Of a stretch of 64,000 nt of DNA, positions 54,949 to 64,000 are shown in pieces. Positions within the stretch are counted from its first letter, which is position 1, and each line of letters begins with the position of its first letter. This stretch comes from Neurospora crassa OR74A (lineage: Eukaryota > Ascomycota > Sordariomycetes > Sordariales > Sordariaceae): positions 2,046,001 through 2,110,000 of the forward strand of contig NC_026502.1 in assembly GCF_000182925.2 (NCBI RefSeq), read 5' to 3'. The notes under the pieces are model-generated. The model made no database searches and was not told where the DNA came from. It saw only the letters and a list, made by a program, of their open reading frames with translations. The position numbers were made by a program, and so were the translations under genes.

Positions 54949-57900
54949 TTCACCGATCGTGATACCTTTCCTCAATGTAATCCAACGCTGAAACAACCAA
55001 ACTGATAATGCCGTCGTGATCTCTGGCGCCAAATCGAAAGGTTTCGCAATGTCGACTGTTTAACGCAAGCAAGATGGTGTTGTCATAACATTTATATGTG
55101 CCACGGAAATCAACATGCAAATCTCGGCAAATGATTGCGGGTTGGCGATGGTGGTGGTCTTTCCAGAGGCAGAAGATGGCGAGTCGAGATCGTCTGTGTC
55201 CAAGAACGGGTCCAAAAAGAACGAGGATATATTGGCGACGAATCAAGATCGAGGTCACAGCGAAGAGGCGGGCTGTAATTGGCAGTACGATGTGGTGATT
55301 AGTGGTATTTGTTGGTGGTGATGGCTTCGCAAAAAGGAGGACTGTTCAGGGTCAAGCCGAGAATCTGGGAGTCGCAAAAGAATGTCGAAATTGATTTTGG
55401 GACGTTGGGTAGGTAGTCCGTCTGATCGGGTTGGAGCTGTGTGTTGATTGTGGTGGTGGTGGTTAAAGAATGGCACGCCCTGCGGCAGGGAAGAGTCCCG
55501 AAGACGACTTTTGGAAAAAGAGAGTGTAATATCCACGCGTCGAAAGACCGTGAATAGTTGGAAAACCTGAAGGCGTCTACACCGCGGAGAGAAGGTGTGG
55601 CGTGGGTGGAGGAAGAGGAGGAGTGGGAGGAGGAGGAGGAGGAGGAGGAGGAGGAGAAAGGAGCGACCGAGGATACCTAGGAGAGAAAAGGGAAATGGAA
55701 GGGGAAGGTGAAGGCCACGAGAATCCGGGACGGTTGCGGCACTCGCACAGAGCGGCAGCGTTGAGTGCTGTGGAAGCCCCAGGCACTCGCTTGTTGCACG
55801 CCAATCCGCTCGGCACACAAGCAGAAGGAAAGGAGAGAACAGGAGGCGGAGAAGGGAGCGGAGACTCTCAGGCCTACACTAGCAGGCCCAGCAGACCAGG
55901 GACCGGACCCCTGTGGCCCGCTTCTCTTCAGGCCCGGCCTGGAAGCATGGAACCTGGAAGGAGCGAGGATGGAGCATCCTGCTGGATACCTAAGGTACCT
56001 GATATTCCAGGCACTGGGGTAGGTATGCACCGGGGCAGTACACTACCACCTGCACCTACCAGTGCCTGCTGCAGCACAGCAGCGTCGCCCCTAGCACTCA
56101 CTCACTGCAGGCTCGATTGCACCGTGCAGGGGGCGACGGCACATGTGGTGGAAAAAGAGAAGTGAAGAGTCCGGAACGATACGGATTGGAAAGGGAGCGA
56201 GCATAAACACTGACTTTGACCCCAGTTCGTTGAGGGCAGGAGTACCTAGGTAGAGGTAGGTATGTAGGTAGAGGAGGGACTCGGAGCTTCTTCACTTTCG
56301 TCGAGACTTTCGGGATTTAGTACAGTTGTTGATCTGTTCGGGTAATCAGGGAAGCAGCAAATCTGAGGTGTAGTGTCCATGCTAAGTACGTAGGTAGGTA
56401 CCTCGGGTGACTGTCTCGACGATAGCCTCACCTCGTCATCCACGGCCGCCCGCGATCCTCCCGTCAGCGGCTGCGCAATGGTTCAGTTCACACCTAATGT
56501 CCCTTGTCGAACCTGCATTTGCTGTCAGGTGTGACCTGCTCGACGAATAGAAATTGCCAATTTCACCTTCAATCAAAGGGGGACACCGTCTCGACGTCTC
56601 ATCGCACCTTTTTTTTTTGTGTGTGTGTGAACGGGGGTTTGCGGCAACCGTCAACTGACTGCCCAACTGCTGCTGCTTCGTCCGATGTCCACCACAACGG
56701 GGAGCATATTGTGTCTTTCCATGGCCCTGGTTCAGGAGCTGGCCAATGCACGGGATTTGCATGACCTCGACCAGGATCACAATCGCTTTGACGACCTTGG
56801 TCTCTGAGTGGCTGATAGCATCATCAGCATCCACTCTTAGGTCAGTCCTATTTGTCGACATGGCGCGAGGTGGATACGGTACACTAAGTACCTCTGCACT
56901 AGTGTACACTACAGATGCATTTGCTGCCCCGGCAGGCCAGGTGGTGCAACACACCGCCCCATTTTTCCAGGTACAGCCAGGCCCGGCTCGCCAATCACGG
57001 GCCAAGGCGGTTTCGAAAAAGAGCGCGAAGGGGACGCTCCGCTGGAGAAAGAAGCTTCGTTGGAGAAAAGCGACCCCTGGTCTATTATGCAGGAACAGAC
57101 CTCCTTGAAAGCTTCTTCCATCCATCCACTGGGGATGCCTGGCGCTAAATCTCGCCAAAACACAGTGCCACACGGCGACGGGCTAAGATTCGATACCTCA
57201 CCTTCCCTTACTTGGACGCTGCCGCCCAGAGGTATGATATCTTAGTGCTCGTCTAGTAACGAAGTGGGACGTTGCTTAGTTTGCCGAGATGATGGCTGTG
57301 TCAGCATGCTCTCCAATTTCAGGGGACGGCGAGACGGTGGGAGGAGGACGAGGACGCCAAGCGAGCCAACCGCTCGTGCCTCGTTTTCATCGGCCTCTCC
57401 CGCCAAGGGCTAGGGCCAAGTTGGTTCGGTTACAAAATACCTCTAGTCTAGCACGTAGGTAGCTCGCGGGGATGGGAGTGAAACGAACGAGAAAGGAAAG
57501 CCAAACGGATCGGATAGACGGCCCCGACCTGATAGGTAAGGAATGAAACGACGCCTCAAACGCTGGTCAAAGTAGGTATACCTCTAAGTCCAAGATTCTC
57601 AACGAAGGACTGAGTGCCGTCGAGATCTTGGCTCACAGCTTCCGCATGACTTCATTACATCGATGCAAGTATTGATCATGATCGTAACTAATGCACCACT
57701 GTATCTAGCATCTGCAGTGCCGGACGGAATAAGGTATGGAAAGAATATGTACATACATTGCATCTGCCGATCGTCCCCTTCAACCATACCAAGCAGCCGA
57801 CATACTGCGCGTAGCAATCGCCTCGCTACCCGAAAGACGTGCCCAGCGCAGACTAGTCTAAAACCGACCGAGACTTCAATTTCACTTTCTCACTGTCCGC

Positions 57901-58532
57901 GTAATATCCTTTGCTATGAAGATTGATATTTCTCTTGACGGATGCTGCCGACCCCGTCTTGTTGTTTTCCTGAAGAAAATCCCGGGAATAGCTTCTCTCT
58001 TCCTTCCTCCCCACACAGTTCCATGTCTGGTTCCAGTGTTCCACCATCTCGGGCTCCCCTCTTGCGGAGACGAAATCAAAGCTGACCCAACAATTCCACT
58101 CCATACAAAAGTCCGCCGGGGCATACATTAGAACGATCTGCAAATAGCTTGTGGGCGACGAGGGGAAAGCGGAAAAGCCAAGCAAATCACCCAGACACGA
58201 CCATGGCTCGCGTGGATATTGTTTCACCGCGTATCGTCATTCTAGTGGGTAGGACAACGTTCGGATGTCTTTACTGGATGCCATGTGGCCCGCAACTAAA
58301 TGTCCGAAAGGCTCTTCTTCAGACAGGCCTGGCGGCACGATGGTATTGGAGACGATATCAAAGACATCTGGTGATTTTGGGATTGTGTGCACCTGAAACT
58401 ATCTATTAATCAAACATGGGGAAACTCAACCCTGGGCAACGACTTATTCCGACAACAGGGTTACTGCTGTCCCTGCAGAAATGAAGTGCTGCTCACGTGG
58501 GCTGGCCCGGCCCTCGTGATGATTGATTGCCT
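54949..58532. promoter_or_regulatory. 3.6-kb spacer: promoter of the 52588-54948 gene and 3' end of the DEAH helicase
   Basis: The flanking genes are both leftward. Just upstream of the membrane-protein start the minus strand is C-rich with a TCC-type microsatellite (GGA at 55627-55656 on plus). CCTAGGTAGAGG and GTAGGTAGGTACC palindromic motifs occur near 56243-56275 and 56391-56402. A 245-codon minus frame at 57173-56436 is compositionally odd and is not called. No RNA gene was recognised. Confidence 0.4.
55627..55656. repeat. GGA trinucleotide microsatellite
   Basis: About ten GGA units upstream of the single-pass membrane protein gene. On the minus strand it reads as a pyrimidine TCC tract, as often found in fungal promoters and leaders. 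Confidence 0.9.
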
Positions 58533-58806
58533 TTACATTGTACTGTAAAAGGCGGACGCATACTCGACCAGCCAATTTTTCTCAATCTTGGTAATGTCCC
58601 GGATAAAGGTCTTCTCTCCGGACTCCATGATCTCGTGGAAGATGACCCAGTCAGCCTTACGGTTGAACATGAGCGAGCTGGGATGCGCGTGCAGCACCGT
58701 GGTGCCCGACACGTTCCGGAAGGATCCGTCTGGCTGCATGCGCGCAGCATGGGCAAAGTAACCCGTCGTCAGGCACCGTCGGATTTGCTCTGCCTTGTTG
58801 ACTCCA

Positions 58807-58839
<33 letters not shown>

Positions 58840-60655
58840 TGAGGGACTGACAGACCGTCCTCGGTGATTCCAAAGCGCTCAAGCCACCTTCTCAGCTGCG
58901 CGCGAATGCTCATGGCACGCGTCATGGCCTTGAAGTTGATCAGGTTGTCATGACAGAACCGAGCCTCTTTGCGTCCCTTGGTAACGAAAGCCTGGTAGAC
59001 GTTCAGAAGCGTAAGATGGTCACCTTCATCAGCAGCGAACTTGCGCCTCGCGCTCTCCGCTTCATCCTTTCCGCCATCGGGCTGGACCCAGATGGAACCG
59101 CCCAGGCTGGTCATGGCTGCAATTGTCAACATTTCGCCAAGGCAGCCGAAAGAGGGGGCGGAGAGAAGGGTCTTGGCCATCATTGGTTCAACAGCCAGCT
59201 CAGCCATCCTCAGCCCCAGCGGCTTTGTGAGTTTGGCGTAATCATCCAAAGCACCAAGGGAGTACAGTAGCTCCAAGGCCCGCGTCATGAGCTCAGCAGG
59301 GGGTGGAGTGAGGAAATCAAAGCGCAAGACATTGTCGATACCCAGTGCCTTGAGCTGCAGAACGAAAGGTGCCAAGTTTGAGCGTTGAATCTCGGGAGGA
59401 TTGGCATCATGGAGAGCCTGGTACGCTTCCTCCGTATAGAGGCGGAAGCATTTTCCGGCTTTCGTTCTACCCGCTCGCCCGGCACGCTGGGCCGCAGAGG
59501 CTTTGGATACGGGAGTCGCGGTCAATGTCTCGATGCCGGTCTGGGGATTGTATGCCCGCAGCTTGACAAAGCCGGAATCAACGACATAGACAATGCCATC
59601 AATGGTCACGGAGGCTTCGGCGATGTTTGTTGAAAATATGACCTTTCTGAAATTGGCGGGAGTCTCATCAAACACGTACATCTGCTTCTCAGTCGGGAGG
59701 CCAGCATAAAGCGGCAGAGGCAAGATGGCTTCGGATCCCACGGGCAACTGGGCCGAGCGCTCGGAGACAGCTTCGACGGCCTTTTCGATCTCGTCTCTGC
59801 CGGTCAGGAAAACAAGGATGTCGCCTTTTGGTTCGTTGGTATGAATGTCAAAGACGGTTGAGATGGCCTTCTCGAGATAGTCCTCGGCGGGCTTCTCGAG
59901 GTAAAGAATATCGATGGGGTAGGTTCGGCCCTCTAGGCTGACGATGGCGCCGACGGGGGCATCCTGCTTCTCGTCAGACTGAACATTGTCAGCGGACTTG
60001 GCCTCGCCAGTGCTATCGGAGAAGAACCTGAGAAATTCCTCGGCTTGCAGGGTTGCACTGCTGATGATAATTCTCAGCTCGGGGCGCTTCTTGCGGATCT
60101 TCTTGAGTAAGCCAAGCAAGATGTCGGAGCTGATGGATCGTTCATGGGCTTCATCGATCATGATGACGGAGTAGCGCGAAAGCAAGGGATCGACGAGCGC
60201 CTCTCTAATCAGAAGACCGTCAGTGAGGAACTTGATGCGGGTTGCTTCAGAGGTGACATCCTCGAAGCGGATGGAGAAGCCGACTTCCTTTCCAAGTTCG
60301 CAGCCAAACTCTTCGGCGACTCTGATGGCAACCGTGGATGCAGCGACACGACGAGGCTAGAACAAGGGAAAGGTTAGCATATCCATGTCAAGCGTGGATT
60401 GTTTGGTGTATTGAGAAGGGCAGGGCATACCTGAGTGATTGCAATGACCTTTCCATCAGCACACCACCCTGCTTTCTCGAGGAACTGGGGGATTTGCGTA
60501 CTCTTTCCGGAACCAGTCTGACCGACGACAATGGTGACCGGGTGCGTTTCGACCGTGTACAGCAACGCCTCGCGGTGTTTGGCGATGGGCAGAAGTGCAG
60601 ATGGCTTATGCAATGCGGGAATGAAGCCCGCGTCAAGACCAGCATCGGCTGCCAT
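58533..60655 (-). CDS. DEAH-box RNA helicase, DHX35-like
   Basis: Exons 60655-60431 and 60356-58533, with a 74-base intron (GTATGC...CTAG, phase 0), give 682 residues. All helicase motifs are visible: motif I GQTGSGKST (45-53), Ia QPRRVAAS spanning the splice, II DEAH (143-146; IMIDEAHERS), III SAT (ISSATLQ), V STNIAEASVTIDG and VI QRAGRAGRTKAGKCFRLYTE. The helicase-associated domains and OB fold follow (FCHDNLINFKAMTRAMSIR, FHEIMESGEKTFIRDITKIE). Total length and the short N-terminus before motif I match DHX35, a DEAH protein found in spliceosomes, rather than the longer Prp2, Prp16, Prp22 or Prp43 types. A (GCT)10 repeat at 58807-58836 encodes about eleven Ala in a linker. It is divergent from the DUF2293 gene. 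Confidence 0.92.
58807..58836. repeat. (GCT)10 microsatellite inside the DEAH helicase coding region
   Basis: Ten GCT units on the plus strand, read as GCA on the coding strand. Encodes about eleven Ala between the helicase-associated domain and the C-terminal domain. Being a triplet repeat, length changes keep the frame. Confidence 0.9.
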
Positions 60656-62217
60656 TTGGAGCAAAGCTCAGAGATCCAAGAACAACGATAGCAACAATGA
60701 CCAGGAGATGTCCACTTGTACACGATAAGTGCTCGCTCACACTGAAGTAAAGTTACAACAGCGCGTGGTGGCCGAAAATTATAGGTAGTTAGACTATTTA
60801 TCACGGCCGGGCGCCCGATAAACGGTGACGTCGTCAGAACTTTGCGTCTTCACTGCAAACCGAAGGTTGCTTCAGTTATCGTCCTCCTTCTTGAAGAGCA
60901 ACTCGAATTTCCCGCCCAAGTCACTGTCGAGTAGGTAGGTAGCTAGGTAGGTACCTAGTATGTGTGTAGGTACCTACTAGTAGTCACCCGAGTTCACTTG
61001 GCTGCTTGAATGTTGTTTAAAGGAGAGAGTACACTGGCAATGAGTCTTTGCAACTGAAGTCGTTCCCCGGCGTCCAGTCCAGGCAGCACTGCAGAGTCAC
61101 GGTCCAGTCGTCGTGATGGTTAGTTGCAATGATGGAAGTTGCGATAGGTAAGGTGAGGTAAGTACCTAGGTAAGTAAGGTCACGTTCCACCGACACAAAG
61201 TGTGGCGCCATACAGTGTAGGATAGGTACCCAGGTACCTCTATTGTGGCGCACGTGAAACCGGCACTGCATTCAGTCGGTTCAATTGATAAGTTGATTTC
61301 AAGCGAGAAGGTTGCAACATTGGGCTGCTCTCTCACTTGGTATCGGGCTCCACTCATTCCGCCTCCCGTCATCGCAGTCATGTGGGCCGCCAGCCCGAAC
61401 TCTGCTTTCTGTGCATTCATCGGCAGGTGGTGTCTCCCGGGCCCTTCAACTTAACCCCGTCCTACACTTCAGTTGCTGCCCGCGGCTTCTGTCATTCCAT
61501 CACACATCCTCATACATCCCGTCCACATCAGTTGAAAAGCAGCGCCGAGCTAACATCTGCCTTCATCTGACTAAACCGCGGCGCCTCTGCAGGACAACTC
61601 CAGATCCACTCAACTTCCTGAACTCTTGCGCACATTTCGACTTGTGCCTTGCTTCATTCAGTTGTCGCTGTAGCCCCTACTGCTGCTCCTCCACCACTTT
61701 GGACTTGAACGGCTTTTGATTCTCAGCTTTGTGCGAAGCGCGAAAGACTATAGACCGGGTGGCATCAGGCTGACGAGAGATCTCTTGCTTGCGTACTCTG
61801 TGGCATTGCAAATCCTCGCACTTGTCTTGCCGCGCCATCTTTGTCGCGGCTTGCTTGTCTTCATCTCGAGAGCTGAAGAAGAAGTCGACCTTCTTTCTCC
61901 TGGCTCCTAGTTCTGCGCCTGTTTTCGTTTCGATTTCCTTTTCGTCATCTGCGCAAGCATTGATCTTGCCTCGCTCGTACAAAGGCGACGCCGTCCTCAG
62001 CTGAGCAGAGCGAAAGCCATCGCGACAGCCCGCCCAGCCTCGGATTCAGTCTTCGTCTAATTTCTTTGCCTTCCATTCATCACGAGGTCCCTTAAAGGAT
62101 AACCCCGCGCTTCTTGTCTTGATTGCCCCGCACAAAAGGTACAAGCGTGGCGTGAACCAATAAGGCTACTGACTGTTGCGCTCTCCATGTTGAGGTTGTA
62201 GGCTATTATCGACCGAG
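60656..62217. promoter_or_regulatory. 1.6-kb divergent promoter DHX35-like / DUF2293 gene
   Basis: Contains the densest set of CCTAGGTACC-type palindromes in the window (60930-60985, 61151-61180, 61221-61240). The half next to the DUF2293 start is CT-rich with TGCTGCTCC-like runs. Open frames here (for example 61312-61719) show no recognisable sequence. Confidence 0.45.
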
Positions 62218-64000
62218 ATGGGTAGAGAGAAGAGGACCACCGGCCATGGCGCGGCCAGAGGAGAGCATGCCAAAGCACGGCATCAGAGGGACCGCAAGGG
62301 GAACATCATGGATTGGACCGCGCCGCTCCCTCCTGGCCTGGTAGCAAAGCCTGACAGACCACAGTGCTCATCCAAACACAAGTCCTGGTTTGAGTTCATC
62401 GAGAACAAGGACAAGAAGAAGAAGCTGGAGATCGAGGTAATGACCGACCGGAACAGGACATCTGCGCCAATCAGGCGCTGATATGTGTGTGATTGTGAGA
62501 ATAATGCCTTGACTAACAAGCAACAGTTCACCGAGAATCGCGAGCCCCCGCCAGGTTTCGAGTTTGTCCCCATTGGCAATCCCACTTTGACCACGGCTTG
62601 TAAAGAGCTTTCGCGAGAGCAAGGTGCCATGATCTTCATCGTCACGGTTTGTTACAATTTCAGCTATCCAACATCCAACGTGACCAGCTTCTGACGCTAC
62701 GCTCTATAGTCTTCCAATGGCCAATTTTCCAAGGAGCTTAGTCGCCATCTGAACCGTGTTGGTATCCATGTTCGAGAGTCCATTGTCGAACAGGCACGCC
62801 AACAGTTGGGACAAGACTCAAATCTGCCTACACCTGATACGGGCGCCGGTCAACCGGAGCCCATCCCAGAGAAACAAGAAGACATCAACAAGCAAGCTGA
62901 CGCAGCTATAAGGGATCTGTTTCCGCGAATACCGAACACTGACCGCCAAATGATCATTGAACACTCGTTCAACAAGGTAGGCGCATCATTTACATTGACA
63001 AACTGTCGAAACAAGTTCCTTGCATGGATTCACATTCTCACCTTTTCCTGTTTTAGGCGCGGCTACAAGATAAGAAGGATCCGCCGGTCGGTCTTGCTGC
63101 TCATGTTACGCTTTCACGTCGTGTTCAGCTTGCTGTTCTTGCTCACATCAGACATAACCACACGAGATATGACAAGCTTCTAAGGGAAACAAGCTATGTC
63201 AATGCTAGGAAAGCGGTTGAGGGTCTCTGTCTCGACTACCTGGTCAAGTGGCGAGGAGATGAGGAGACGGGCCGCGACCAACTTGATGAAATCTTGGCCG
63301 AAGTTGTCGTCATTTCAGATTCGGAAAGCGAAGATGAAGACGAGGACGAGGATGACGATGATGGCGAGGATCAATCTTCCGATGCCTCTTCAGTGGAAGA
63401 GGTCTCGCCAGATAAGCAGACTGCGCCGGTCCGGTCCACCCTGCCTGCCTCAGCCCCAAAACCATCCCCCCCAATTGTCGATTTAACCCAGCCCAGTCAT
63501 GCTCAACCAGGCCCAGCAATTTCGCGAAGAGCAAACAAGAAGAGGGCCAAGAAGGAAGCTCGGAAGGAGAGACTGGCTGCAAAGAGAGCCGAAAAGAGAG
63601 CCGAACGTGGCTTCAACAGGTACCGAGCAGTCGGCCAGGCCTGGAGCCAGGCAGTCGAGCGTCAGCGCCTGGGGAATGTTGAGCATGTGCCCAGCCCTAC
63701 CGCCACAGACGGCGTCGATAGGTCAGTTCCTCACGTTCCTCAACCCTGGCAGCCTTCTGGGCCAGAGAATGTCCGTCCCCCGGATCAAGGTATATATTAC
63801 ACAAGGGAACCGCTACAACAAGCGCGATATGTCTACGACAACGGCTCCCAACAATCAGGGCCGGTCTACAGCAGCGTGCAGCGGCCTAGCTTCGTTGAAG
63901 CAGCGCCACGAGTGGCCGATCCCAATTTTTACAGTGAACAGGATTGGCCTGTCCAGCGCCTGTCGCTACGAAACAGCTCCAGGCCTACAGTTGGGGCTCA
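62218..64000 (+). CDS. DUF2293 domain protein (3' end beyond window)
   Basis: Exons 62218-62436, 62527-62646, 62710-62976 and 63057 onward join at phase 0 (introns of 90, 63 and 80 bases; GTAATG, GTTTGT and GTAGGC donors). The frame is open to the right edge, giving at least 516 residues. Residues 1-200 are charged and helical (MGREKRTTGHGAARGEHAKA, EFIENKDKKKKLEIE). The DUF2293 core lies at about 185-290: DLFPRIPNTDRQMIIEHSF, then PPVGLAAHVTLSRRVQLAVL, AHIRHNHTRYDKLLRETSY, NARKAVEGLCLDYLVKWRGD. Two SUMO-interacting-type motifs follow (VVVISDSESED and IVDLTQP), with an acidic run between them, then a basic Lys/Arg cluster (RRANKKRAKKEARKERLAAK). The function of fungal DUF2293 proteins is not known to me. 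The acidic and SIM-like motifs suggest a nuclear, SUMO-responsive factor, which is inference. Confidence 0.85.

Noticed and set aside
55255-55818. 187-codon minus frame upstream of the proline-rich membrane protein
   Set aside because: Driven by the microsatellite (poly-Leu) and His runs; most likely leader or promoter DNA.
1-64000. Transposons, LTR or virus-like elements, RIP-mutated AT-rich blocks, tRNA or 5S genes
   Set aside because: No transposase, reverse transcriptase, integrase or capsid-like frames, no long terminal or inverted repeats, no strongly AT-skewed blocks and no cloverleaf with A/B boxes were seen.

Overview
The window is nuclear DNA from a filamentous ascomycete, most likely a sordariomycete and probably of the Sordariales (Neurospora/Sordaria side). 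Genes are interrupted by short GT-AG introns of about 50-300 bases, often with a CTRAC-like branch site. Proteins carry fungal low-complexity tails, and the gene set (HUL4, Sec31, Get2, Coa1, Cox12, RRN6-like, DUF2293) is typical ascomycete housekeeping. I infer the order from protein character only. I saw no transposon, LTR element, virus-like element, tRNA, rRNA or CRISPR array.

Layout from left to right: a HECT ubiquitin ligase of the HUL4 type runs off the left edge (-). Then come a CHY/RING (Pirh2-type) ubiquitin ligase (+), an unrecognised acidic 275-aa ORF that follows MZT1 (MOZART1) directly (both -), the kinetochore subunit SPC25 (-), an RRN6-like RNA polymerase I factor (+), a PITH-domain protein (+), a CCDC25/DUF814 protein (-), mitoribosomal uL3m (+), the cytochrome oxidase assembly factor Coa1 (-), a four-TM protein (+), Get2 (+), a TMEM135-like protein (-), a bHLH factor (+), a second four-TM protein (-), ribosomal protein eS10 (-), the ubiquitin-like splicing factor Sde2 (+), Cox12 (-), a B12D-like small mitochondrial protein (+), an RRM protein (-), Sec31 (+), a single-pass membrane protein with a long proline-rich tail (-), a DHX35-type DEAH helicase (-), and a DUF2293 protein that runs off the right edge (+).

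Strands alternate almost gene by gene, so most neighbours are divergent pairs sharing 600-1500 bases of promoter or convergent pairs sharing a 3' spacer. Linked functions include Cox12 facing a B12D-like inner-membrane protein, SPC25 next to MZT1 (kinetochore and gamma-tubulin roles), and several separate ubiquitin- or proteasome-related genes. Nothing indicates a secondary-metabolite cluster or a mobile island.

The most unusual observations are a one-nucleotide exon that the CCDC25-type gene seems to need to keep its conserved Trp, and the exact in-frame junction of the MZT1 stop codon with the ATG of a 275-codon ORF. Next are an RRN6 exon join that consensus splice sites leave out of frame, and a family of short CCTAGGTACC-type palindromes scattered through the intergenic DNA.
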